A DNA stretch of 64,000 bases from Alphaproteobacteria bacterium (GCA_024278855.1 JAJRSJ010000023.1:1-64000); one strand, 5' to 3'; shown: positions 52,934 through 62,904, counted from the stretch's first letter. A program made the numbers and translations. The notes: generated from the letters alone by a model not told the origin.

Positions 52934-54416
52934 CCAATTTGGCTGATATACGTGACCTTATACGCGGGGCATTTGCGTCGCTTTTTGGGTTTGGCGGGCG
53001 TTTATTTGCCCGCGCCATGCTTATGGTTTTGGCCGGACGGGCATTTGGTATCGAAGCCTTGGGGCATCTGGGGCAAATTGCAGCAATCACAGAAATAATG
53101 GCGGCACTGTGCGTTTTGGGCTTGAAACGCAGTCTTTTGGACATGCTTAGCCTAGAGGCCAAAACGGTAAACCGCCTGAAAAGAGGATTGTGGAAGCCCT
53201 AACTATATCCGTAGGTGCGGGCTTGGTTATTTCAACCGTTTTATTTTTTATCTGGCCGTTGATTTACCCGCAAAGTCAAAGCGTTTTGCCGTTTTTATTT
53301 TTTGCGGTTCCGGGCATTGTGTTCATGGAGGTTGCCCTTGCGGCCATCAAGTTTAAACGCATTATCAAATGGGATGTGTGGACGCGCGGTATTGCAGAGC
53401 CTTGGGGTTTTTTGGCTCTCGCTTTTGGGTTTTTTATACTCGGCGCGGCCAATACCAATAATTTAATTATTGCCTATACTGGCTCTATTTTCATCGGTGC
53501 ATTATGTGCGGGCTTCGGCCTTGTCCATACCTATAAACTAAAACCATTACTGTTGTCGAAGCCCCGTTTTTCAAATTTCCCGGCGATCATTAAGCAAAGT
53601 GCCCCGGTCGGGTTTACGGATATGGGCAATTTGATGTTGCGGCGGATTGATCTGGTTGTGTTGAGTGTGTTTGTCGGCAGTGAAGGTGTGGGGCTATATT
53701 ATATGGTGCAACAACTTGCGACTATTCCGCAAAGAGTGAATTCCTTGTTTGAGCCAATGATGTCTCCGATCCTTGCGCGGCTTCATAATGCTATTGAAGC
53801 CAAGAGTATACGAGCCCATCTCATTGGTGTGTGTCGTTGGGTGTTTATTATCCAAATAGGCCTCACCGTGCCTATGGTGGTATTTGGCGATATGTTTCTC
53901 AGCTTGTTTGGCCCTGAATTTGTTATTGGTGGTTTGGTGTTGGCCACTATTTTGCTCGCGGAGCTTATTGACGGCAGTTTTATTACGGCGGAAACACCCT
54001 TGGTCTTTGCCCGGCCTAAAATTCCGCCGCTTTTATTGCTTATGGCCCTGATTATAGAGGTGATTGCAATCGCCGTCTTGTCAAAACTATGGGGTGTACA
54101 AGGCGCAGCAATTGGGTTTTTGCTTGCCATTACAAGTCTGAGTGTGGGACGCTTATATATGTTAAAAAAGCATCTTGGTATTCAGGTCTTGGGGTTAATA
54201 TACTTGGTGCCGCTGGTTATTGGCGGTGTGACCGCTAGCGGGTTATTATTGGTGCGGTACTGGTTTGACCCGCTCGCAAGTTTGTGGATTGTTACGTCTG
54301 TTCTTTGCGCCCTGTTGGTATTTTTCGTATTAATCAGGCATTTTGCACTCACGAAAACGGACCGCATATTATGGCGCAATTTTTCGCGGCGCAAATCCGG
54401 CCCGGTGCGGTCATGA
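52930..54416 (+). CDS. Polysaccharide/lipid flippase-like membrane protein, frameshifted
   Basis: A multi-span MVF-type (Wzx/PST) protein split by one lost base. Frame 1 runs MTNLADIRDLIRGAFASLFG to NRLKRG and then stops. From about 53178 the next frame continues IVEALTISVGAGLVISTVLF to the end at 54416. The junction lies within AAAAGAGGATTG; one more base would join them into about 496 residues with 12 to 14 membrane segments. It likely flips an inositol-containing lipid. It starts in the CDP-alcohol gene (ATGA) and its own end overlaps the MMPL start (ATGA), so the operon is translationally coupled. Confidence 0.8.
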
Positions 54417-56850
54417 TAAAACATGCAGTGAAATGGTGGACACAAATTATTTACAAGCGGGCCTTTGCCGTTTTACTGGTGGCAGGGTTGGTTACTATAC
54501 TGGCCATACAATCTATGATGTCCCTCAGCATTTCAACCCATTTAGAAGCTCCCATGCCCCAAGGTGCCAAAAGTGTTCAAACCTTGAACAATGCGCTCAA
54601 GAAAACCGGGAGCTTTGCGTCTATTCAAATTGTCGTTCACTCGGATGATCCAGACATATCGCTGGATTTTGTCAAGCAGGCCAAGTTGGAAATAGACAAA
54701 CATGAATGGGTCGGTACAAGCCAGTATTATGAAGATATAGATGTGCTTGAAGAGCATAAATTATTACTGCTCAATTTGAATGAATTGGAGCAGTTGGAGC
54801 AAGATATTTTCAAGGCCTATCCAACACTGGTCGCACAGGAATTGGCGGATATATTTGGCACGGATGTTACATTTACCCTGCGGGAAAATGATTTAAGTGG
54901 CAATTCCCAAACGGTTTGGATACAGATCGAATAGAAGAAATCCAGTCTTCTGTCTCGACCTCTCCCGCGACCCAGCGGTTGTTTATATCCGAAGACGGAT
55001 TGACGGCGGTTCTGGTTGTCGGGCCCAAGCCTAGTTTGGATGCGCTCACTGATTCAAAACGCATGGTGGATGATGCGAAACTGGTCGTCAATAACTTAAT
55101 GTCCTACAAATACGGGCAAGGTATTCAGGCCGGCGTGGCTGGACGCATTGCCAATAAAGTAGCGCAATTTGACACCATTGTTGCCGACTTAAAACTGGGG
55201 CTTTTGAGCGCCATTATCCTGATTTCTCTTTTGATTATCTGGTCTTACCGCACGGCAATAGCCTTGCCGGTGATTTTAATCCCGCTTGTGACCGGCATAA
55301 TATGGACACTGGGCATGACGGCGGTAACGGTTGGCAGCCTTAATTTAATAACGGTTTTTTTGACGCTTATTTTGTTTGGCCTGGGGATTGATTACGGTAT
55401 TCACAATTTTAGCCGCTACCGGGAGGAAAGGCGCAAAGGTGCGGATGTTGAAGCGGCTTTGCAGATTGTTATGGAGCGCACAGGCAGTGCATCTTTTATT
55501 GCTGCATTGACGACCTCTCTCGCATTTTTCTCCCTGACGCTTACACAATTCAGGGCTTTTACTGAATTTGGCGTCATAGCGGGCATGGGTGTTATTTTAA
55601 TATTTATTGCCATGTATAGCATATTGCCTGCCATGTTGGTTGTGGCGGAAAAATTGGGTTGGAAAGCAAGCAAGCTCGCAAAATCACAAGGCTTGCAAAT
55701 GGGGGGGCATAATCATTTTAATCCGCTCAAGCACCGCAAATTGGTCATAGGCTTAACCTTGTCCTTGTTGGTTTTCGCCGCAATATTTGCGCCGAAAGTG
55801 CAGTTTGAGAAAAATATTAAAAACTTGGAGGCGAGCCAACCTGCCAACCTCATAGCGGCGACGCAAGCGGTTAGGCGGGTGTTTTCGGACGGTCATGACC
55901 GGGCGATTGTCGTCGTGCAAACCCAAGCGGAACTTATTGCAATCGACGCTTATTTCAAAAAGCTGATAGTCGATGATACCCAGACCCCAACCATTAAAAA
56001 AATATCTAGCCTGTTGGATTTTATTCCCAGTACTGAAGCCCAGAGCAAACGACTTGAAGTTATCCACCGTCTTTCAAGATTTGCTCAAGACTTAAAGGGC
56101 ATAGACGAGACAAAGTTTAATGCCACAAACCGCTATCTTGATATTGAAAGTTTGAGAATTTCCGATCTGCCCGAAGCTCTGCGCCGCACATATCTGGGTA
56201 CGGACAGCGAGCCTGGATATCTTTTGTATATCTATAATTCTGTCAGCATGGATGACAGCCGTTTGGCCAAACAATTTTATGATGACGCGGCGTCTTTTAT
56301 CGTGGACGGGCGTACATATTATAGCGCATCGGAGGGTTTTATCTTTGTGGAAATGATTGCCATGATGAAGGCCGATGCTATCAAAGCGGTCGCACTGGTG
56401 ACATTAACAATTTTAATATTGGTGTTTTTTCTGGTTCGAACCGCCAGAGGCACATTTGTCATATTGGTGCCACCATTGATTGGTGTTCTTATTACAGTTG
56501 GTATTATGGGCGCGTTTGGGCCGTCCCTTTCCATTATGAATATGGTGATTTTACCGTCCTTGGTCGGTATAGCGGTTGATAACAGTATTCATATTTTTCA
56601 CCGCTACAAAAGCGACTATAAGGGCAAAGGATCGGACGGCGATATTCTCAATATTATGAATACAACTGGCCGGGCGGCCGTTTTGACTACATTTACAACG
56701 CTGATCGGGTTTGGCGGCATGATTACAGCCTCTATGGGTGGACTGCGCTCTATGGGCGCACTGGCTATAATCGGGTTTTTATCTTGCCTTCTCATGATCT
56801 GGATATTGTTGCCGGTTTTGCTGCAGGCCTATCGTCGTTACGCGAAATAA
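54413..56850 (+). CDS. RND/MMPL family exporter, frameshifted
   Basis: One gene in two frames. The first runs from ATG 54413 (MIKHAVKWWTQIIYKRAFA, one membrane segment, large periplasmic loop) to about 54914. The second starts in phase at LDTDRIEEIQSSVS (54916) and runs to 56850. The break is at GGTTTGG, a short T-run. Together about 812 residues, with two halves of TM plus loop plus five TM. GLGIDYGIHNFSRYREERRK (TM4/5 turn) and VGIAVDNSIHIFHRYKSDYK are RND family turns. It resembles hopanoid-transporter-type MMPL proteins. Likely moves the product of this cluster to the outer membrane. Confidence 0.85.
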
Positions 56851-56861
56851 AAGGAATGACT

Positions 56862-58436
56862 ATGCCTATCATCAAAGATTGCCTCATCGTTGCTGCTGGC
56901 AAAGGCACAAGGCTTAAAGGCTTTGGAGATCTCAAACCATTGGTTAATCTGTGCGGTAAGCCGCTTATAGAACATGCCATGTTATCCGCCTCAAAGGCGG
57001 GGGTTGAAAATTTTGTCGTGGTTACCGGCTATAAGGCCGGAATTTTGGGCAAGTTTTTGCAATCCTTGCGCAAGAAATACCGATGGAAAATCACCATTGT
57101 CAACAATGCTGATTATGAACTGGAGAACGGGCTTTCGGTTTTGGCGGCAGAGGCTTTTTTAGCGAAAGATTTTTTCCTGTCCATGTGTGATCATGTGGTC
57201 GAGCCGGGGGTTTATACGGCGCTGAATGCGGCCAAACTCCCAAAGGGAAGCGTCGGCTTGGGGATTGATATTCGGCTAACCAATCCGGATGTTGATATTA
57301 ATGATGTCACCAAAGTTACTGTTACGGGCGGTATCATGCAGGAAATTGGCAAAGACCTCGTAAAATATAATGCTTATGATTGCGGTATATTTCGCGCTAA
57401 CCACAACTTACTCGCCGCCATCAAGCAGAACCGGGATTTAACTGGAGATTGCAGTATTTCCGGCGGTATGAAAATGTTGTCCAAGAAAGATATGGCCCAC
57501 GGTATAAATATAGGAAACACGCGCTGGATAGATGTTGATTGCCCGCAAATGCACCACATCGCCCATAAATGGCAACGCGGTCTTATGAAGGGTAATGTGC
57601 AAGATATAATACCCCGTGCGCAAACACAAAACATTGTTGCAGTTGGCCATAGAGGCACCAAAAAATTCGCTCCGGAAAACACGTTGGCTGCCCACGAAGT
57701 CGCATTTTCCCTAGGCGCAAGGGCCATTGAGTTTGATGTAAGATGTACGAAAGATGGTCATTTCGTTTTAATTCACGACGGCTCTGTCAACCGTACTACC
57801 AACGGGCGAGGCCGGGTAAAAGATATGACTTTGGCGCAAATTAAAACACTGGACGCCGGGGTTCACAAGGGTTCGGAATTTGCCGGGGAGAAAATCCCAA
57901 CCCTGCGTGAAGCTTTGCGCAATGTGAAAGGCCGCTTTGTTGTTGATATTGATTTTAAAGGCGGGCCTAAAAACTCTGCTGAACTTTTAGCGAATGTATT
58001 TGAGGAAGAGGGGTTTTCTACAGGCCCGCTCATCACTATATTTGCCCGTTGGCACCATTTTAAAATGCTGCAATCCTTGTGCCCGCAATATGCACTTAGG
58101 CCCCACTATATCAGTCACAGATGGACAAGTAAATTGGTTAGAAACTTTCCCTTGGAAATTATGGGGCTAAGGCGCCGCTCTTTTAATTTCAAGCGCGCTA
58201 AAAACATTCGCGACAGCAATCTGCATTTATTTTGTAACACAATGGGGTTTTTCGATAATGAGCGCGGCTTTAGCGACAGCATAAAGGCGGATGCCTTGTT
58301 CATTCAAACGGATCATCTGGACAAGCTTATCCCGTTTCTTGAGAAACATAACTTGTTAGAAACTGGTGTTATGGGCCGGGATTATCAACCTATTTCGCTC
58401 AAAGAAAATGTTTCGAAATCAACAATCACCGGCTAG
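56862..58436 (+). CDS. Fusion: inositol-phosphate cytidylyltransferase-like domain plus glycerophosphodiester phosphodiesterase
   Basis: 524 residues. Residues 1-235 are a nucleotidyltransferase: LIVAAGKGTRLKGFGDLKPL (P-loop-like GxGTR and K), CGKPLIEHAM, NADYELENGLSVLAAEAF, MCDHVVEP. The pattern is that of CTP:inositol-1-phosphate or CTP:phosphocholine cytidylyltransferases. Residues 245-505 are GDPD: VGHRGTKKFAPENTLAAHEV, AIEFDVRCTKDGHFVLIHDG and SVNRTTNGRGR hold the catalytic His, Glu, Asp and His. The fusion could activate and recycle inositol phosphodiesters. Start ATG 56862, SD AAGGA; stop 11 bases from the convergent dprA stop. I do not know this fusion from named proteins. Confidence 0.88.
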   Translation: MPIIKDCLIVAAGKGTRLKGFGDLKPLVNLCGKPLIEHAMLSASKAGVENFVVVTGYKAGILGKFLQSLRKKYRWKITIVNNADYELENGLSVLAAEAFLAKDFFLSMCDHVVEPGVYTALNAAKLPKGSVGLGIDIRLTNPDVDINDVTKVTVTGGIMQEIGKDLVKYNAYDCGIFRANHNLLAAIKQNRDLTGDCSISGGMKMLSKKDMAHGINIGNTRWIDVDCPQMHHIAHKWQRGLMKGNVQDIIPRAQTQNIVAVGHRGTKKFAPENTLAAHEVAFSLGARAIEFDVRCTKDGHFVLIHDGSVNRTTNGRGRVKDMTLAQIKTLDAGVHKGSEFAGEKIPTLREALRNVKGRFVVDIDFKGGPKNSAELLANVFEEEGFSTGPLITIFARWHHFKMLQSLCPQYALRPHYISHRWTSKLVRNFPLEIMGLRRRSFNFKRAKNIRDSNLHLFCNTMGFFDNERGFSDSIKADALFIQTDHLDKLIPFLEKHNLLETGVMGRDYQPISLKENVSKSTITG

Positions 58437-58447
58437 GTCAAGATATC

Positions 58448-59566
58448 TCACAAATTTAAGCTAATACGCCCATCACCCTCAACCAAAATTTCTCCGGCCA
58501 GTTCAAGCTCCAACAAAGCGGCGCTGGCTATGGGGGTTGGGACGTTTGATTGGCGAATGATTTCGTCGCGAATGGTTGGGGTGGGGGAGCATAAGGACAA
58601 TAGCACAGTGCGTGCCGCGTCAATGTCGGCTTCTATTTCGTCCCAGTCAATCTGCGGCTGGTCATAGCCTTCCTGGGGTTCGGCAAAGTCTGGTGGTCTG
58701 GTATTGGCTAAAACATGTAAGATGTCTTCGGTGTTTTCAATCAGCGCGGCCCCTTGTTGGATCAGACGGTTACAGCCCTTGGTGCGCGGATCTAGGGGGG
58801 ATCCGGGCGCGGCCATGACTTCGCGGTGTTGCTCTAGGGCATAGCGGGCCGTGATCAATGTGCCGGAACGCTCTGCGGCTTCAATGACCACGACACCCAA
58901 GGATAGTCCGGAGATAATCCGGTTACGGCGCGGAAAATCGCGGGCGGTAGCACGGTGGCCCAAGCGGCTTTCCGAGACCAGAGCACCGCGTTCGCGCATT
59001 TGCGCGAAAATATCTGCATTTTGTTTGGGGTAGACATGGTCAACCCCGCCGCCGAGCACACCAACAGTGCCGGTCTCAAGTGCGCCTGAATGGGCTTGCG
59101 CGTCAATACCCCGTGCTAGGCCTGAAATCACAGTATAACCTTCTTCGCCGATCTCCCCGGCAATTTGGCGAGCGAACCTCAGGCCAATGGCCGAGGCATT
59201 GCGCGAGCCAATAATGGCAATGCAGGGTTTATGAAGCAGCTCGATTTTTCCCAACACGCTGATCACAGGCGGCGGTGGGGTTAAGGCTTTAAGATAGGGC
59301 GGGTAGTCCGGCTCGCAGGCACATACCAAGCGCACGCCCATTTGCTCGCACGCCTGCATTTCGGCTTCCATTTCTGCCAAAGGCGGGATGACCATTTTGG
59401 CTTTGCGCGACACCCGTCCGGCCAAGCGCGGTAAGGCGGTAAGTGCATCGCCCGCATTGCCGTAGCGTTTTAACAGATTGTCAAATGCCACCGGGCCAAC
59501 TGTGGATGTACGAATGAGCCGGAGCCAATCCCGGCGTTCGGAAAATGACAGCTCGTGTGCGCTCAT
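58448..59566 (-). CDS. dprA: DNA-processing protein DprA
   Basis: Loads RecA onto incoming single-stranded DNA during natural transformation. The Rossmann-like core has CIAIIGSRNASAIGLRFA, VISGLARGIDAQAHSGAL, GTVGVLGGGVDHVYP and NRIISGLSLGVVVIEA. The C-terminal winged helix (DML1-like) is at about 310-372 (RDEIIRQSNVPTPIASAALL). Start ATG 59566, which overlaps the plsY stop as ATGA; an upstream open frame is not protein-like. 372 residues. Confidence 0.95.
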   Translation of the reverse strand: MSAHELSFSERRDWLRLIRTSTVGPVAFDNLLKRYGNAGDALTALPRLAGRVSRKAKMVIPPLAEMEAEMQACEQMGVRLVCACEPDYPPYLKALTPPPPVISVLGKIELLHKPCIAIIGSRNASAIGLRFARQIAGEIGEEGYTVISGLARGIDAQAHSGALETGTVGVLGGGVDHVYPKQNADIFAQMRERGALVSESRLGHRATARDFPRRNRIISGLSLGVVVIEAAERSGTLITARYALEQHREVMAAPGSPLDPRTKGCNRLIQQGAALIENTEDILHVLANTRPPDFAEPQEGYDQPQIDWDEIEADIDAARTVLLSLCSPTPTIRDEIIRQSNVPTPIASAALLELELAGEILVEGDGRISLNL

Positions 59567-60156
59567 GTTTTCTTTGTGCCGATTTTTGGTTCGGTGCCAG
59601 CCAAGATACGGCTTACATTCTCCCGGTGCCGCAAGATGATAATTGCACCAAGTACAGCGCTTAAAACAGCGATCTGGGGTTGGCCCATGAAATATGCGGC
59701 GATAGGTATAGCGGTCGCAGTAACTATGCCCGACAAAGAGACAAGGCGCGTGCCCAAAACACTGCCTAGCCACAGGGCGGCGGCGATGAGTGCAAGTGGC
59801 CACGAGACCGCCAAGAGCACACCGAAATATGCGGCCACACCCTTGCCGCCTTTAAATTTGAGCCAAACCGGATAACAATGCCCGAACAAAGCCGCCCCGC
59901 CTGCGATCAAGGACGGTATAAATCCAAACAGATATGCCGCCAACAAAGCCGCCCCCCCCGCCTTCGCCATGTCGAGCAATAAGGTGGCAATGGCTAATTT
60001 TTTACTGCCCGTGCGCAAGACATTGGTGGCACCAATATTGCCAGAGCCGATTTTGCGAATATCGCCGTGGCCGGCAAATTTAGCAATCAACAGGCCAAAA
60101 GGTATAGAGCCAAGCCCATAGCCTAAAAACAGCGAATATATATTTTCAATCCCCAT
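59563..60156 (-). CDS. plsY: Glycerol-3-phosphate acyltransferase (acyl-phosphate dependent)
   Basis: Integral membrane enzyme that makes lysophosphatidate from acyl-phosphate. LGSIPFGLLIAKFAG (first loop), KIGSGNIGATNVLRTGSK and GHCYPVWLKFKGGKGVA are the three PlsY motifs. 197 residues. It is in an operon with dprA, an arrangement common in proteobacteria, and 15 bases after pyrC. Confidence 0.95.
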   Translation of the reverse strand: MGIENIYSLFLGYGLGSIPFGLLIAKFAGHGDIRKIGSGNIGATNVLRTGSKKLAIATLLLDMAKAGGAALLAAYLFGFIPSLIAGGAALFGHCYPVWLKFKGGKGVAAYFGVLLAVSWPLALIAAALWLGSVLGTRLVSLSGIVTATAIPIAAYFMGQPQIAVLSAVLGAIIILRHRENVSRILAGTEPKIGTKKT

Positions 60157-60171
60157 TTCCCCACCTTGCCC

Positions 60172-61467
60172 TTAACTGGCACGAGAGTCAAAAACGATTT
60201 TCCCGTTGCAAATTGTCGTAATGGCAGCACCTTGCATAAGGCGTCCGTCAAGGGGCGTGTTGCGGGAGTTGGACAAGAGATCGTCAACATCGCATTGCCA
60301 AGGTTTATTTGGGTCAATCAGGACGAGATCAGCCGGCGCACCGATGTCTAAAACGCCCTGGGGCAGGCCGAGCAGATCAGCCGGGGTGCAAGTAACGGCC
60401 CGCAGGAATGCCGTCAAATCAAGCTGACCATCCGCGACCAATGTCAAGCCGGCGGGTAGTAGCATTTCCAGACCAACCGCGCCAAATTCAGCCTCGGCAA
60501 ATGGGCGGCGTTTATCGCCAGCCGGGCGCGGGTCGTGGCTAGAGACGATAATATCCAGTGTGCCGTCATTGATGGCGCCGAGCAATGCCAAGCGGTCGTC
60601 TTCACCGCGCAAGGGCGGGTCAAGTTTGGCGAATGTGCGGTAATCGCCAATGTCAAGCTCGTTCAAGGCCAAATGATTGATGCTGACCGATACGCTGACA
60701 TCCAAGTTTTTTGCTTTAGCGCGGCGTAAGGCCGGCAGGGTCTGGGCGCTAGAGATCAGGTCAAGCAAATAACGTGCGCCGGTCAGTTCGACCAAGGCAA
60801 TATCGCGTTCGGCCATGATGCGTTCGGACATAGGGGGAGCTGCAGCCAGACCTAGGCGGGCGGAAAAATCGCTTTCGTGGGCAACCGTATTTTGGGACAA
60901 ATAAGGATCGACGGCGCGGTGGGCGATCAGGGCATTAAAAGCGGATGCATAGGACATGATGCGGCGCATTAACCCGGCGTCTGCGACCGGTTTATCGCCG
61001 TTGGAAAACATCACCGCGCCGGCTTCGCTCATGAGGCCCAACTCGGTCATATCTGTGCAGTTTAGCCCTTTGGTCAAAGCCCCTGCCGCGTAAACTTTAA
61101 CCGGCGAGGTTTCTCCGGCCCGGCGTTTGATAAAGTCTACCAGGGATATATCGTCGATCACCGGATTGGTTTGCGGCATGACCACCATTGAAGTCACGCC
61201 GCCTGCGGCTGCGGCACGTCCGGCGCTGGCCAAGGTTTCCTTGTGTTCGGCCCCCGGTTCTCCGGTCACGACGCGCATATCAATAAGTCCCGGTGCCAGA
61301 ATTAACCCGCCTGCATCTATGGTCTCTATATCCGGGCTGAGGCCTTCAGCGAACAGGGCGGGGCCGTAAGCGGCAATCTTGCCGTCCTCAATCAATAGAT
61401 CACCCATAGCGTCCATACCCGTAGCCGGGTCGATAAGCCGCGCATTACGGATGGCGAGTTTAGACAT
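60172..61467 (-). CDS. pyrC: Dihydroorotase-like protein (degenerate, PyrC')
   Basis: An amidohydrolase-fold protein of 431 residues adjacent to pyrB. The metal-binding H-x-H of active dihydroorotases is replaced: LAPGLIDMRVVTGEPGAEHK. The later metal/substrate His region reads IIVSSHDPRP. Such inactive forms are known in alphaproteobacteria and partner PyrB structurally, with another PyrC doing catalysis. Other family segments are intact (ALTKGLNCTDMTELGLM, RPFAEAEFGAVGLEMLLPAG). The true pyrC is not in the window. It starts 212 bases from pyrB. Confidence 0.88.
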   Translation of the reverse strand: MSKLAIRNARLIDPATGMDAMGDLLIEDGKIAAYGPALFAEGLSPDIETIDAGGLILAPGLIDMRVVTGEPGAEHKETLASAGRAAAAGGVTSMVVMPQTNPVIDDISLVDFIKRRAGETSPVKVYAAGALTKGLNCTDMTELGLMSEAGAVMFSNGDKPVADAGLMRRIMSYASAFNALIAHRAVDPYLSQNTVAHESDFSARLGLAAAPPMSERIMAERDIALVELTGARYLLDLISSAQTLPALRRAKAKNLDVSVSVSINHLALNELDIGDYRTFAKLDPPLRGEDDRLALLGAINDGTLDIIVSSHDPRPAGDKRRPFAEAEFGAVGLEMLLPAGLTLVADGQLDLTAFLRAVTCTPADLLGLPQGVLDIGAPADLVLIDPNKPWQCDVDDLLSNSRNTPLDGRLMQGAAITTICNGKIVFDSRAS

Positions 61468-61516
61468 ATTTACCTCCCGTTTTACACGGAAATATGTATA
61501 TTATTTTGCACCCTTT

Positions 61517-61663
61517 ACCCCTCACTCGCTGTCGCGCGCCTCTCCCAAAAGAAGAGGCTAAGTTTGCCGATCTTTTACAGAGCTTCCGGTAAATCACAGG
61601 TAGACAATCCACCGTCTCCTCTTCCCCCGAAACAAAAAAGCGGAGAGGAACAAGGTGAGGGGT
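61517..61663. repeat. Palindromic intergenic repeat, family B, copy 2
   Basis: Same organisation as copy 1: CCCCTCAC start, GCGCGCCTCTCCCAAAAGAA, AGACAATCCACCGTCTCC near the middle, and GGAGAGGAACAAGGTGAGG at the end. The inner stem is less perfect than copy 1, and the spacer length differs. It fills the pyrB-pyrC gap, which is otherwise empty. Confidence 0.85.
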
Positions 61664-61679
61664 AATGCTGTTGATAGGA

Positions 61680-62657
61680 TCACCCATTTACACCACCTAA
61701 CGAAAGCGCGTGCAGGATGGCCATGCGCATGGCGACGCCGGTTTCTACTTGTGCGGTGATCAGGCTAATGTCCGGGTCATCGGCTATGTCGGAGCTGATC
61801 TCGACACCCCTGTTCATGGGGCCGGGATGCATGACCAGTGCGCCGGGCGCGGCGTAATCAAGCTTTTTCTGGTCAAGGCCGTAAAAATGGAAATACTCGC
61901 GTTTGGACGGCACAAATGTTCCGCCCATCCGTTCAAGTTGAAGTCTGAGCATCATAACCACATCACAGTTTTTAAGGCCGGTTTTCATATCGTGAAATAC
62001 CTCTACACCCCATTGGTCCGCGTCTTGGGGTATCAAGGTCGGCGGGCCGATCAGGCGCACTTCTGCCCCTAATATGTTGAGAAGCTGCACATTGGAACGG
62101 GCCACCCGTGAGTGTGTAATATCGCCGCAAATAGCCATGCGCAGACCGTCGATTGCGCCTAGGCGCGTGCGTAATGTCAGGGCATCTAGCAAGGCCTGGG
62201 TCGGATGTTCATGGGCACCGTCCCCGGCATTGATCACGGCGCAGGAAACTTTTTGCGACAAAAGCGCCGGGGCGCCGGACGCGCCGTGGCGAATAACCAG
62301 CAAGTCCGGGTTCATGGCGTTCAGCGTGGTCGCCGTGTCCAGCAAGGTTTCGCCCTTGGCGGCACTGCTGGTCGCCATGGACATATTGATCACATCCGCC
62401 CCGAGCCTTCGGGCCGCCAGCTCGAAAGATTTTTCCGTTCGGGTCGAATTTTCAAAGAACAGATTGATCAAGGTTTTGCCAGCCAGCACATCATTGCGGG
62501 CATCTTTCTGCACAGATAAATCCAGATAGGTTTCGCCCAAGTCTAACAAGGAATCAATATCAGGGCGGCTTAAATCCGCTATGGATAGAAGGTGGCGCGT
62601 GGCCAGCCCATTCTCTAGCCCATTCTCTAGCCCGTGTGCTGTATGCGCGTTTGGCAT
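61680..62657 (-). CDS. pyrB: Aspartate carbamoyltransferase catalytic subunit
   Basis: First committed step of pyrimidine synthesis, condensing carbamoyl phosphate with aspartate. Carbamoyl-phosphate loop [55 protein letters not shown] and [13 protein letters not shown] are all present. 325 residues. Start chosen at ATG 62657, with AGGGAC six bases upstream. The N-terminus holds a 12-base tandem repeat (ENGL twice) that is outside the conserved core. Confidence 0.97.
   Translation of the reverse strand: MPNAHTAHGLENGLENGLATRHLLSIADLSRPDIDSLLDLGETYLDLSVQKDARNDVLAGKTLINLFFENSTRTEKSFELAARRLGADVINMSMATSSAAKGETLLDTATTLNAMNPDLLVIRHGASGAPALLSQKVSCAVINAGDGAHEHPTQALLDALTLRTRLGAIDGLRMAICGDITHSRVARSNVQLLNILGAEVRLIGPPTLIPQDADQWGVEVFHDMKTGLKNCDVVMMLRLQLERMGGTFVPSKREYFHFYGLDQKKLDYAAPGALVMHPGPMNRGVEISSDIADDPDISLITAQVETGVAMRMAILHALSLGGVNG
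62605..62634. repeat. 12-base in-frame tandem repeat in the pyrB N-terminus
   Basis: AGCCCATTCTCT occurs twice, then AGCCCGT as a partial third unit. It encodes LENG repeats in a region outside the conserved enzyme fold, so copy number is probably neutral. Confidence 0.75.
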
Positions 62658-62904
62658 AAAGTCCCTGTATAAGTTTCGCATGTTTAATAGCAGGGAGCGC
62701 GAATGTAAAGCGGCTTGTGTACGGGTGGGGGCGGGTGTGCTACGTCTGCTTTGGGGGCAGGAGCAGTCGTTAGAAAAACCAGTTTAATTTCGGGACCTTA
62801 CAAAACCGATCCATGGGTGTCAGTCGAGATTGCGCTTTTATGTTTGCCATTTCCAGACTAACCATGAAATAAAGATACACAATTTAAAGAGGTGGAGGGT
62901 CGGC

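Noticed and set aside
59567-59803. N-terminal extension of dprA
   Set aside because: It lies on the same strand as plsY but in a different frame; DprA homology begins at the ATG that overlaps the plsY stop.
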